Source: Cristatella mucedo (taxonomy: Eukaryota > Bryozoa > Phylactolaemata > Cristatellidae). Taken from it: a DNA stretch of 64,000 bases. The notes under the pieces were generated by a model that searched no databases, had not been told where the DNA came from, and saw only the letters and a program-made list of their open reading frames with translations. The position numbers and the translations under genes are program-made. Shown piece by piece: positions 36,405 to 47,605 of the stretch (position 1 is the stretch's first letter; the number at the start of each line of letters is the position of its first letter). The stretch is taken from NCBI GenBank assembly GCA_009760855.2, contig WPIO01000027.1, positions 594,501 through 658,500 of the forward strand, read 5' to 3'.

Positions 36405-39400
36405 GAGTGGCAGACCTGGCTCTGCAGGCAGGGCAGCTGCACCTATCCCAGAGCCAGCACCAGGCGGCTGCAGGAGAGGGAGCTCTCTGCCCAGTGGGAG
36501 AAGGGCACCCTTGCCCCTTGTGGGGCAACGGTGGCCTTGAATATGGAGGGGCAGAGGTCGAGCAGGCATGTTCGGTCCTTGATTCGCTCAGACGAGCTCA
36601 ACTCGTTGCTCCTTGTTCAATCCAAGGTCGAAAGTGACCATCGTTCAATCCAATGTCGGAAGGTTCAACAGTTCAACAGGTGGACAGAGCTCAACAGTAA
36701 CTTCACGAAAGTTCAGCACACCAACAGTGGCATAGCCAATGGCTTGACAGTCGTACGCAGGCTGAGATCAAGAGCTGAAGGAAATGGAGCACTTGTGGCT
36801 CGACAATCGCAGGTGGCGACGAGTGCGCCATGCTAGACCGACCGCTTCTGCTGCTAGCATACAGGAGTGGCCTTCTCGGCATTTCTCAGCTGGTAGCACG
36901 GTGGCATGCTTTCGATTGGCCACCTACCTCCATAGTTCGCCTTCACACTCTTGACAGCTGCCGGATTGGCAACAGTGTGGCTGGGCACCATCTGGTAGTA
37001 GTGCCATTGACCAGCAAGTTTGCTCATGTGCAAACTGCCAGGGCCCCACTGTTCAGCATCTCTCGGCATGCTTCTGCAATGGCTATTGCTGGCAGTAGTG
37101 TTTTGTCCAACCAGTGAGGTATGCCTTGCTCTTGGCCGATGACTGAGCCATTTCCTCCTCAATGCTGCCATTTTTCCACCTCAAGGTCTTTTCATTAGGC
37201 CTCGCTGTGAGAGCTCACTGGTTAGCTTACTTGTGCAAGCTGGTTATGAGCATTTGCTGGATGCAGCAGAGACTGTGTTGCTGGCATGCAAATATAATCA
37301 CCTGTTGGATAGCTAGTTTCAACTGGAGGTCTTGTCATTTAGCCGCTGCTGCTGCAATACTACTGTGACAACTAATAACAGAGCGAATATATAGGAATGC
37401 ATCCCTTTCATTATACTTTAAATTTGCTCGAAAGAAATCTCACAGTTTACTTAGTCATACTGTGCATAATTTCAGCATCCACAAGCATAAAAAGACTAAT
37501 CTCAGTTATGGGGCAAGGCCGCCTACAAAGGGTCAGTTTTTACCTTGTTTGTAGCATTCAAGTAAGCAGATCTCACGATGTCAGCGATGGCAAAAACTAA
37601 ATTGTTGGCACCGGCTGCCTGCGAGCGGGCATAATGCACAGGCAGTGGGCAGAGCTTATGGTAGTGCACATGTAGAGAAGTCATTCGTTATTTGGGAACG
37701 TTTTGCTCTGACTTTTGCAGACGGGATAACCATATGCTAAAGAAAGGCAAAGTATCCTATTTAGGCAAGTTGGCAGTGCATACAGTTACCTTTCAAAGGC
37801 AAATATGCAGCATCACACAGTTTACTCAAGGCCACCCGTTAGAAGGACCCATGGTAATAACCCTCACTAAATGGTGTTCAGGCAAGTAAAGCAGGCAAAA
37901 AATTGACACACACGTACACATCTGGGCATTGTTGAATAGACTTGCACATAATAATAATAAATAGGAAGCATTATGCATTTCTTAGCACTGGCCATACACT
38001 TACTAACTTCTGCTATCCAATTTTGGAGGAGCCCAAAGTTGAAGGTTACCACAAAATGTAAGTTTGCCACGCTGCCTCCAAGCTGCCCAAAGGAGTGAGG
38101 CTGAGAATGCCGCATACTTTCAGCCGTGATCATAGGTAGCTTCGTAGTGTTTGGAAGTCTTCTTGGAGGATATGTGGCACTACCTCTAGGCTGCGATTGC
38201 AAGAACATCCTTTTGCCTTAACCGACTGAACAATCACTTGTCATTATGCAAATCGTTAGCTCAGTAGCCTAGTATTCCAGTATGGTAAATATGCAACAAG
38301 GAACAACTGCAGGAACAACTGGGATATTAGGATATCAATGATCGATATCAATCGAGAGTTGAAAAACATGTGATATGGCACTTTGGCTGTGCTCACGAAC
38401 TTTGGCTGTGCTCACGAACTTGCAGAATCCGGCCAGGGAATTCATGCTTGCTGCATACAGAGAAAGATTCAAACGCCCTGTGAAACCCAATCATTGCAAA
38501 TTTCCGACCACATAGGTATCAACTGAAGGTGCCCTTATAGGCTTTTGCTATGGCTCGACAAAAGGCTGACGACTAAGACCTCTTCTATGGAAGTGGCTCT
38601 GACGAAGCACAACATACTCGTTCCTGCATTAATCCTTACCATACAATGTAGGACCGTTCGTTTAGGAGAGCAAGAAAGTAAGTATATTAGAACATGTCTG
38701 CCTGAAGTGAGACATGCATTTAAAAATGGCAATCTATAATCAGGAATCTGTCTAAAATGGAATATGTCTCATATGATATTTACAAAACAGTAATATTTCC
38801 TAAAAAGCCAACTTATACTACTTTTATGTGCTGTCAACTTTGGAGATTGTAGGGTGGCTAACAAGCACGGAGAGATGTGCAAAGCAATAGAGATTTCTTT
38901 GCTCACGAAAGCAAGACCCTGGAGAGTATACTATGCTGGCTACAACAAGGGCACGTTTGTGGACACCTTGACATCTACGAACAATAGGGACACTAAAATG
39001 TATGAAATAAAAATCAGTACCAACTTGGTGAAACAGAGACGCTAGAGTTGCGCTGTCGACTTAAGATAAACGATTGGGATAGGAGAGCCAACAATGCAAG
39101 ACTTTGAGAATTTATGCATCAATAAGAAAATATCACTTCGTTAACCTTAAGTTCAACTACATGAGTAAGAACTAAAAATAACGTTTGACCCAAGCTGGGT
39201 AGTCGAAAAGACTCCAGCAAGACTCCAACTCCATAGCCAGGGAGTGGTTTAGCTGTTAGAATAGGCCGACGAAACATTGTATAGGCCCAAATTAGATGTG
39301 GTAAACCATGTGAGGAGTAGTTTGACATTCATCAACGGTGATCTTCGCACCGAATAAAAATATAGCTTAACCAGTCAAAGTACTCATACACCATGGCAAC

Positions 39401-40185
39401 AAAGTACCAGTCAATCGCTTGCCTAGGCACAATATTACTGGCAGGCAACTCTGGCAGCTAAGCAGCTGACGAATAGAGAACACGGATATCGGTTGATGCA
39501 TTTCAAGTAACCCCTAAGCTGACAGCTCTACCACGAAAGCAAAGTTAGTACCGGTCAGCAACTTTAGGACAGCCAATCATATGGGAAGCATCAGTGAAGT
39601 AACCAGGTGCCAGTATATATACAAGCACACACTGATAAGTTCATTTTAGCACAAACATTAGCATTCCTCGTAAGGACAAGACAGGGGAAGCACAGGTACA
39701 GAAGATGACTTTATTTGTAGTCTCTTCGCTTTACTGGTTACTCCTAGTTGCAGCCACGACAACAGCAATCGATTTTCAACACTGTGGTGAGTAGACTCAA
39801 CTAAGCCATAAGCTCTGTGTGTGGTGAATTGTGCTACCTGCAATGCTATTTCTGTTGGCCTGTTAAATCTAATCACCGTGAGGATCATCATATCATCTCA
39901 GGGAAATCAGTTTTTCTATTAACCACAGGCCAACAAGATTTCACCTAAGCATATGATTCGCATGTGTTAGAAATATTGCTACCAAATCGGACAAGCTACC
40001 AACCTAAATATCACGCCAGGTGAAAAATATGCACAATGACTCTGCTTTAGGAGTAATTAGAGCAATTTCTGGCTGCTGTCATAGACACCTTTCTCGACCG
40101 ATATTATTGTATAGTACCAACTGAGCACTTAATAATAATAATTAGAACAAACGTTATAGAGAAACCTCAGAGAGCTCCAAAAGGA
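36405..40185. other. No gene recognised; 3' end of ceramide synthase expected
   Basis: The terminal exon and polyadenylation site of ceramide synthase should lie here or further right but were not identified. A 22-bp tandem duplication (TTTGGCTGTGCTCACGAAC, two copies) occurs at about 38380-38420. Other open frames are short and without motifs. Confidence 0.35.
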
Positions 40186-40189
40186 AAGC

Positions 40190-41409
40190 AACCCATAGCT
40201 CCCGTGGTGGCCGGAACCGCCAGGTCTGATGTAGCTCGTTGGGCCGGAACTGGGAGCTGAGTACCGGCTCGTTTGGTATTCCTAGCATTGTCTCGAACCG
40301 CTCAGCATGCTTCCCACATCTGTCACTGTACATCTCTCTTACTTAGTGGTCATTAGGCCTGTTGTAACTCCATCGGCCAGACTTAAAGCTTGCCTTAGGA
40401 ATCCTTGCTCAATTTGCAATAAACCTCTGGTAATAGGCAACCTTATTTCTGAAAATGGTATCGACCTGCTTGCCCTAACTGAAACTTGGCTAAAATAAAT
40501 AAACTGCCAACAATAAAAGACGCTACGCCCATCTGGTTTCTCGTTCTTTCACACCCCTAGAGCAATCAAAACTGGAGGTGGAGTTGCAATCATCGTGCAC
40601 TCGAAATTCAACTTCAAGCCATTGCAGTACCATCGAAGCAGTCTTTTGAATTAATTGTCTTGATCTCATCCGAAAGGAAGCTACCGATAGTGGCAGTAGT
40701 CAATCGCCCACCAGTTACCAAATACTCCTTTATCTCAGATTTCTCAGATCTCATTTCAATTATGTGTGCAATAAATCGATCCTTCCTCGGTATGGGTGAT
40801 TTCAACGTTCCCTTTGATAACTTATCTGACGCTTTCAGCACCGAATTTCGTGCATTGACTGGCTCATTGTCTCTTGTGGCTCATGTGCATGTCCCTACTT
40901 ATATCAAGGGTCACATACTCGACCAGATTTTCTCATGCAACTGCACTTTGTCATCACCAATTACCACCAAATCCTGCTCATCTGACCACATGCAGATCTC
41001 ATTCAATCTACAGTGTGTGTCCACCTCCTCCTCTAAAATATCCTGTGAATCGCGAAACCCCAAGACCCTGACATCAATAGTGTCCGTGCGAGAATATCTG
41101 CTTCACCTCAGCTGCTCAGTCCTACCTCCGATCTGTCATCTTTGGTAGATAGCTACAACACGACACTAGCTGACCCTTGCCCAGACGGCCTATGGTTTAC
41201 CACAGACATTAAACTAGCCAGGCCTACGAAGCTAAAGCTTGAGAAAGCATACCAAAGATCAGGACTGACTGTACATCGACAGGCATATGGAGACTATTGC
41301 AGGTCGTGCCAATCGATTATAGCAAAGGCCAAGTCTAGCTTCTAAAAAAACATGGTTGAATCACGGATGCACAATCCAAAAATCAGATGTCGACGATAAA
41401 CCATCTCCT
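40190..41409 (+). mobile_element. LINE family B, 5' part with endonuclease, split by the virus
   Basis: The plus strand encodes an apurinic-type endonuclease in pieces: SENGIDLLALTETWLK (near 40440-40495), the NWRWS-like segment (40565), a MGDFNVPFDNLSDAF segment (near 40790-40840) and the HVHVPTYIKGHILDQIF..SDHMQ segment (40880-41000). Coding breaks off at 41409, where the terminal repeat of the virus begins, and resumes in the RT part at 60629. The insertion therefore cut one LINE copy in two. Confidence 0.85.
41404..41409 (+). repeat. Target-site duplication, left copy (tctcct)
   Basis: The bases before the left terminal repeat read TCTCCT; those beginning at 60628/60629 on the right also read TCTCCT/CTCCT. 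Polinton-type integration gives 6-bp duplications. The terminal T on the right is shared between the repeat end and the duplication, so the exact length is 5 or 6. Confidence 0.75.
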
Positions 41410-41662
41410 AGTATTATGTGATTTTTCCATTTCGCACCCTGACCCTCACTCGAGCACACTCCAAAATTCGACCTCGCTATCGCTCGGTCTCCTTTTGAAG
41501 TGGCCCTCCTGAGTGTCAGTGTCCGAAAAAGAAAAATCAAATCCTACTCCAACAGATATTGCTTCGGCGCAATGGAAAACAATAGACTACTAACAATATT
41601 TTAGTTATTATATATTATAGTAAATTTCTTTCAGAGTTTCTAAATTTGATTTAAAGAAAAGT
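41410..41662 (+). repeat. Left terminal inverted repeat
   Basis: Starts AGTATTATGTGATTTTTCC and matches the reverse complement of 60374-60628 with very few differences over the outer 190 bp (T/G at position 5, C/T near position 53). It diverges more inwards past the CAATGGAAAACAATAG block. The AG...CT termini are as expected for Polintons. The inner edge runs into the motif before PolB, so the repeat may also carry a promoter. Confidence 0.95.
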
Positions 41663-41666
41663 ATTT

Positions 41667-41678
41667 ATATATTATAGG
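41667..41678 (+). promoter_or_regulatory. TATAG start-proximal motif before PolB
   Basis: TATTTATATATTATAGG lies directly against the PolB ATG. The same TATAG core occurs before about 20 genes of this element: TATAG directly before 45801 and 57122; TATAGA before 46211, 49936(-) and 58415; TATAGAA before 45993, 47244 and 50737(-); TATAGG before 54137; TATAGGAA before 46727 and 50772. It could be a core promoter/initiator or a splice-leader acceptor (AG). Confidence 0.6.
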
Positions 41679-44600
41679 ATGTCTGAAATAAAGTCATTTT
41701 CACGGCGTGAGGGAGAATCATTCAATGATCATGCAAAAAGATTAGTATTTTCTTATGAGCAGCGTTTTAATGTTAAACCTTCTTTTACTAAGAAGTATGG
41801 CAAGTCAACTAGAATTGTTCATTATCCAGTTTCTGCCTTTGATATAAAAGAATTGATGGAACGTCTTTCTTCTAAGAAAATAATTAAACTAAAAAAATCA
41901 GAAAGTAAAAACTGTTTTTATAAAGAAGCAAAACGTCTTTGTAAGATTGATACTAGTGGATGGTTTTTAGGTAGAAAGACTACTGGTGGTAGTTTAATAG
42001 ATTATGAGTATGAAGGTTTTGAGGTTGAAGATGCAGATTTAGAAGTATTTAAGAAAAAAGCATCTCCTGGATTAATAAATGTTATGAAAGATATCTCTAG
42101 CCAATATGGCAATGTAAAAATGAGTTTTCTTCTGCAATTAAAAATAGAAAATGCTAAGAAAGATATTATATATGCTCCAATTAATGGGCTTTCACCAATA
42201 GCGTTAAGTAGAGTTTCTCATTTTAGTTCAATAATTGACAAACACTTTTCAAAGATTAATAAAACTGTAGATGAATGGAATGAAGGTGGTTCTTCTTGTA
42301 GAATTGTTGGAATATCTAATGCATTTTCAAAGTTTACAGTTTTTATTCCCCAACTTGGAGGCTCATATTGTGAATTACCAATTAAGTTAAGAAATAAGAG
42401 ATGTGTTATGAATATAAAAAATACAGATGACAATTTGTGTGCATTGTGGTGTGTTCTGAGAGCATTACATCATAGAGAGAATCATCCAGAAGCAATTCAT
42501 GATTTAATACAAATAATGCTTGAGAAATATTCTGATATACTACCTTTAATAAAGCATCTATTCTTTCCTAGAGATGATAAAGATTCAAGAAATCAGTTTA
42601 TGGTGAATGGTAACGTACCAATTAGAGCAGAAGATATTCCAAAACTTGCAAAATTATTCAATGTTTCAATAAATGTTTACGAGTATAACAGCTCAGTTTA
42701 TCCATTAATTGTTTGTTCAGAGGAAGGTGAAAACATATGGATTTGCTTCTTTATTCTTATAGAGGAAGATCTCACTATGTACTAGTAACAAATTGTAATG
42801 CTCTTTGTAGAACAGATAAAGATAGTGGTAGAACAAGATTATTTTGCAAAAGATGTCTTTCAAGATTTCATGAACAAGAAAAGTTGGATAAACATGCTGC
42901 AGATTATAATTCAGAGAATTGTGGAACTTCAAGAATAAAAATGCCAGCAGCTAATAAAAGAAAAGATGGTACAGAAGATTTAGCTATGTTTAGAGATTTT
43001 GACAAAATTATTAAATCACCATTACAGCATATGCAGACTTTGAATGCTTACTAGGAACAATTGATAAACCAGAAGAATCAGTAAAAGGATCTGTAAATCA
43101 ACATCTAGGAACAATTGATAAACCAGAAGAATCAGTAAAAGGATCTGTAAATCAACATCTAGGAACAATTGATAAACCAGAAGAATCAGTAAAAGGATCT
43201 GTAAATCAACATAAACCATGTTCTGCTGGATATGTAATTGTAAATCATGAAGGAAAGATTGTAACAGAATATAAGCAAACTTTTGGTGTTGACTGTGTTA
43301 AGGAATTCATTTTGTCTTTAAAGAAAGAGTGTGAAATACCGATAGAGAATCTAAAAGTAGTACTTGAAAAAAATAAAGTTTATGATCGAGAAAACATGCC
43401 AGAAGTAGAAAAAGAAAAAATTACAATAATGCATCTGTCTGTTGGATTTGTAGAAAATGCTTAACTGAAGATAAAAAAGTTCTTGATCACTGTCATCTTA
43501 CTGGAAAATATAGAGGTGCGGCACATGATGTATGCAACACAAAACTAAGAATTTGTCCAAAAAATTTTACACTTCCTTTTTGATATTCATAATCTAAGAG
43601 GATACGCCTCACATCTGATTGTTAGTGCCCTTAATTGTGATAAGGATAAGAAACAAGTAATTGCCAATAACAAAGAGAAGTTTTTAACAACAAGTTTTGG
43701 AAATCTTTGCTTTAGAGATTCATATCAATTATTACAAAATCCACTTCATAAATTGGTAAAAAATTTGTCTAAAGCAAATGATAAGTTGATTTAATGAGGC
43801 AACACTTTAAAGAAATTGATGATGCAAACATGTCACTACTAACGAAGAAAGGTATTTATCCATATGAGTACATGAATTCTTTTGCTAAATTTGATGAGAC
43901 AAGTTTACCACCAATTGAGAAGTTTTCTTCAAGCATTAGTGGACATATTTCAGAAGAAGATTATATTCATGCAAAGGAAGTTTGGAATGCTTTTGAAATA
44001 AAAACATTAAAATAATACCACGATTTATATTTAACGATTGATGTTCTAGCACTAGCAGATGTTTTTGAGAGATTTCGCGACCTAATAATTACACATTATT
44101 ACATAGATTCTGCAAAGTTTATAACAACTCCACAATTAACTTGGACAGCAGGATTAAAATATACAGGAGTCGTTCTTGAATTACTAACTGATCCAGATAT
44201 GTATCTATTCTTTGAAAAAGGAATTCGTGGAGGGATGACACAAGTATCAAAACGTAAAGCTAAAGCAAATAATAGTAGATGTAGCAATTTCAATCCAGAT
44301 AAGTTGAAATCATACTTATTATATTTTGATGCAACAAATCTTTATGGTTGGGCTATGAAACAATCTCTATCAACTGGAGGGTTTAATTTCCTATCAACTC
44401 AAAAAATAAAGTCATGGAATGAAAATAAAAATGATATAGTTAAAAAATTTAAACCTCCATCAAATAAAGGTCATGTTCTTGAAGTTGATATACATTGTCC
44501 AAAAGATAAACATGACTTATTTTCTGACTATCCTTTACTTCCTAAAAATAAACAGATAACGAAGAATAAACACTCAGACTATCAAAACTCTTTTAATAGA

Positions 44601-45820
44601 GGAAACGACCCAGTGGAAAAGCTGATATTGGATTTAGAACCAAAACAAAAATATATTATTCATTATCTTAATCTTAAGAATTGTATCGAATTAGGATATG
44701 AGTTGACACATATTCACAGAGTGTTAGAGTTTGATCAATCCAATTGGCTAGAGTTGTACATTGATAACAACACAAAACTTAGAGGTAAAGCAGCAAATGA
44801 TTTCGAAAAGATTTCTTTAAATTACTCAATGATTCATTATTTGGTAAGACAATGGAAAATTTTAGAGATAGAAAGAATGTTGAGTTAATTAATGAAAATG
44901 TAGATGAAGAGTTGGCTAAGATGAATCAAATCTATAGAAGTCCAAGATTTGTAGACAGAAAGATATTAACTAATAACATTATCTGCATAGAAAGTAGTAA
45001 GGAATCTATAACTTTAAACAAACCTATTTATGTTGGATTTTGCATACTTGATTTATCTATAGTATTGATGCAGAAATTCTATTATCTAACAATGAAAAAA
45101 GGATATGGATCAAACATAAACTTGATGTATACTGATACTGATTCACTCGTCATGGAGATATTTACTGAGGATGTTTATAGAGACTTTATCGATTACCCTG
45201 AATCATTAGATCTAAATACTTTTCCAGATGACTATTCATTTTGGAATGATGATATAGCAAAAAGTATTATAAAAGGAAATAGTAAAGTTGTTGGCAAATT
45301 TAAAGATGAGATAACTGATAAGGTAATAGCAGCAATATTAGATGAATGTGTTTTTCTAAGACCAAAACTTTACTCTTATACTCTTTATACTGATAAAGAA
45401 GTATTTGATGATAAAGGAAAATCAGTAGGAATAGTTAAAAAAGTTTGTGAGATGAATGAAATGCTTGATAAGGAGAAAGAACAAATAGGACAATCTAAAA
45501 AAGCTAAAGGTGTTAACAAAAATGTTGTTGATAAATACTTGAAACATGAAGACTTTAAAAACTGCATAGATAAAAAGGTAGAAAAGAAATGTGAACAATC
45601 ATTGATTAGAAGTGAAAAGCATGTAATGTGTACGATTAAACAAAACAAAGTAGCACTATCAGCTTTCGACTCAAAACGATACTGGTTAAACTGTGGAATC
45701 TGCAGTTATGCTTACGGTCACTATAGAATCGCTGATGCATTGAGTAACAATCTAAATCCAGGACGATGTAATACTTGCAATATTGGTGCTATTAATATAG
45801 ATGCCAAAACGAAAGAGTGA
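41679..45820 (+). pseudogene. DNA polymerase B (Polinton/adintovirus type), frameshifted
   Basis: Family: protein-primed B polymerases that copy Polinton genomes. N-terminal part (41679-42785) contains the DNLCALWC motif. A HYVLV plus CX2C/H finger-like region follows (42760-42960). Exonuclease motif I (YADFEC) is near 43028-43045; a C..C/HCHLTGKYRGAAH finger is near 43450-43520; exo II region HNLRGYASHLI is near 43590; exo III region YHDLYLTIDVLALAD is near 44017-44062. Palm motif A FDATNLYGW is near 44325-44350 and motif C YTDTDS near 45130-45145. Motif B is broken by a frameshift at about 44810-44855. Other breaks: frame changes near 42740-42775, 43005, 43430-43465, 43580 and 43790, and an in-frame TAA at 44013. 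Exo II has Ala where Asp is usual. Dead as it stands; starts at ATG 41679 next to the motif. Confidence 0.93.
43051..43212 (+). repeat. Three exact 54-bp tandem copies inside PolB
   Basis: The 54-bp unit starting CTAGGAACAATTGATAAACC and ending GTAAATCAACAT occurs three times without a single difference, at 43051, 43105 and 43159. Its length is 18 codons, so the PolB reading frame is kept. It lies directly after exonuclease motif I. Perfect identity in a decaying gene means the expansion is recent or is an assembly effect. Confidence 0.97.
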
Positions 45821-45968
45821 AAATAGAATTAAACCTGAAGCAAAAGTAAAAGTCGAACATGATATCCGAGAAACAACAAAAGAGTTACATGAATTGCAAA
45901 TAGAAACGGAGTATGATAAAGCAGAAGAAGAGTTAATTTTTGAGATGGCAGGAATAAATGTATGTTAA
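45801..45968 (+). CDS. Small basic protein overlapping PolB end
   Basis: A 55-codon open frame starting at ATG 45801 overlaps the last 20 bp of PolB in another frame and is preceded by ATTAATATAG, the element's start motif. The product begins with a basic, nuclear-signal-like stretch (PKRKSENRIKPEAKVK) and continues as a charged, probably helical region (RETTKELHELQIETEYDKAEEEL). No family is recognised. The motif and intact frame argue for a real gene. Confidence 0.6.
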   Translation: MPKRKSENRIKPEAKVKVEHDIRETTKELHELQIETEYDKAEEELIFEMAGINVC

Positions 45969-45992
45969 AAAATAAAATTCATTAATATAGAA

Positions 45993-46190
45993 ATGGAAAA
46001 AGTTGAAATTGAAAACGAACAAGTTGAAGAAATTGAAAACGAGTCCGACAGTGATGATCCTGATTACAATCCAGATGAGTCTGAATAATACAGCAGTGAT
46101 GAAGATGAATACGATTCTGATGAAGGCTATGAACAAGCATTCTGTTTTGAGGAAGAAGTAAATTACGTAAATGAAGAAGATGAACTATAA
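45993..46190 (+). pseudogene. Small acidic protein with one in-frame stop
   Basis: ATG 45993 follows ATTAATATAGAA. The 65-codon frame is dominated by Glu and Asp (EKVEIENEQVEEIENESDSDDPDYNPDE), is cut by a TAA near 46086, then continues in frame with a further acidic stretch to a TAA at 46188. Such acidic tails occur in DNA-mimic or chaperone-like viral proteins, but no function can be assigned. Confidence 0.55.
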
Positions 46191-46210
46191 AAAATTTATA
46201 TTTATATAGA

Positions 46211-46486
46211 ATGGATGTTTCAAGAATTCTTAGTTGTGAACAGTCAAGAGATATGGCTCTTAAAATTTGTCTACAAAAATTAAAGAAAGTCGATCAAAGA
46301 ATTGTCAAGCATTCACTTGATAAACTTATTCCAGATTTAGATAGCTCGTATATTAGTGTTCTTGTCGAGATTTGCGATACCTGTGATAAACTAATGGAAT
46401 GTAGAAGTAAAATAAATGAAATGTTGGTAGAAGCAGAAAAGAAATCAAAAACTCCAAAAACTAAACAGGGTGTTCAGGTTAATTAA
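46211..46486 (+). CDS. 91-residue helical protein, intact
   Basis: ATG 46211 directly follows TATTTATATAGA. The intact product is predicted helical by eye, with ICLQKLKKVDQRIVK and a Cys-containing segment VEICDTCDKLMEC, and ends in a Lys-rich tail. The segment resembles FEMCTHEDKYKEL of the next gene, so the two may be diverged duplicates. No known family is recognised. Confidence 0.65.
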   Translation: MDVSRILSCEQSRDMALKICLQKLKKVDQRIVKHSLDKLIPDLDSSYISVLVEICDTCDKLMECRSKINEMLVEAEKKSKTPKTKQGVQVN

Positions 46487-46500
46487 TTAATTTGAAATAC

Positions 46501-46692
46501 ATGTTTTTCTTCATAGTATATATGAATCCGGAAATAACAAATTACAAAATTAGTGATGCAATTCAAGACATCAGCCAAGGTAGAAAATTAAAATTAACTG
46601 ATGAACTTATTACAATTATATTTGAAATGTGTACACATGAAGATAAATATAAAGAGTTAAAGATTAAAGCAAGAAAGTTAATAAAGAATTAG
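46501..46692 (+). CDS. Small helical protein, possible paralogue of the previous gene
   Basis: The frame is open from ATG 46501; a second in-frame ATG at 46522 follows CATAGTATAT, the closest match to the start motif, and is the likelier start (56 residues). The product has the pattern KLTDELITIIFEMCTHEDKYKELKIKARKLI, alike in layout to the previous gene. Function unknown. Confidence 0.5.
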   Translation: MFFFIVYMNPEITNYKISDAIQDISQGRKLKLTDELITIIFEMCTHEDKYKELKIKARKLIKN

Positions 46693-46726
46693 ATGTTTTG
46701 TATATTTTTTTATAATAGTATAGGAA

Positions 46727-47224
46727 ATGTCGACAGAAGTAAATGACCCCAATCTTGCTACATCTGCAACTCTGCTTAAAGCATATGTTGATTACCTTGT
46801 AAAGTCTAGAATGACTGCTTACGATCAACAAACACTCGACTGAGATATCTCAATTATGACAGATACATCTGTTGAAAAGCTTTATATTGATGAGTGCGAC
46901 ATTGAAGCACAAAAGATAATCGATTCTGGAATGGCAAGTATAACAACTGACCGTGAAGCAACAGTTAGATCAAAAGTTGATAGTCTTCTTGATACACCTG
47001 GAGAAATTTCTAGTTATACTACATGGATTGCTAGTCAGCTCCCAACACTTTCAACAGTTCTATCAGGCGTTGCAGGAATTAAACCAGATATCTCTGGAAT
47101 TGTTAAGGTTGAATGTTATGCAATTCTACCTGATAAATCTGATGGAACAAGTGCTAGACAAAAGGCAACACTTGCTGCTTTAGTTGATCTAGGTTTTAAT
47201 ACAATTCCTACAACAACTTTATAA
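46727..47224 (+). pseudogene. Unknown viral protein, one in-frame TGA
   Basis: ATG 46727 follows TATAGGAA. The frame of 165 codons is interrupted only by TGA at 46841-46843, after which it continues in the same frame to TAA at 47222. The first part has LLKAYVDYLVKSR, similar to a segment (AAVDYLAKSRKV) near the end of the coiled-coil gene at 51464-52396. The second part has a SYTTWIASQLPTLSTVL region and ends NTIPTTTL. No family recognised. Confidence 0.55.
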
Positions 47225-47243
47225 TTAACTTATTTATATAGAA

Positions 47244-47605
47244 ATGAATGTATGAACTAGAAGTAAAGATTGTCTAACAGCAGCACAAGGTCAACTGTTT
47301 ACAAATATTAAAATTTGCTCATATCCAATGGGAAGAATTGAAGATATCAGAAGTACACTATTAAAAGCATTACAATTAGTTTTCGAATACAAAGATTTAA
47401 GACTAGGTCATTCAGAAAAAGAATGACATATATATTTACAAAAGTTAGAGATGGATCAATCTTTTCAGAGTTTCTCAAAGATTTAAAAATAGATAAAATA
47501 AATAGTCTTAAATCAGAAGCATACTCTAAAAAATAGAGTTAACAAAACAATTAACAGGAAAAGAATGTAGTATACCAGCAGAGTTTATTAAAGAAAGTTT
47601 AGAAT
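47244..47605 (+). pseudogene. Decayed small gene
   Basis: ATG 47244 follows TTATTTATATAGAA, but the frame stops after three codons (TGA) and is then open to about 47425, where it shifts to another frame (TYIFTKVRDGSIFSEFLKDL) ending TAG near 47536. A third open piece with LTKQLTGKECSIPAEFIKESL runs to about 47605. The three pieces look like one broken gene of about 115 residues; function unknown. Confidence 0.45.

Noticed and set aside
36378-36836. 152-codon open frame
   Set aside because: It begins inside the ceramide synthase exon in a different frame and continues into intron sequence without any motif.
43051-43212. CRISPR array
   Set aside because: The three 54-bp units are contiguous with no spacers and lie in the coding sequence of PolB.
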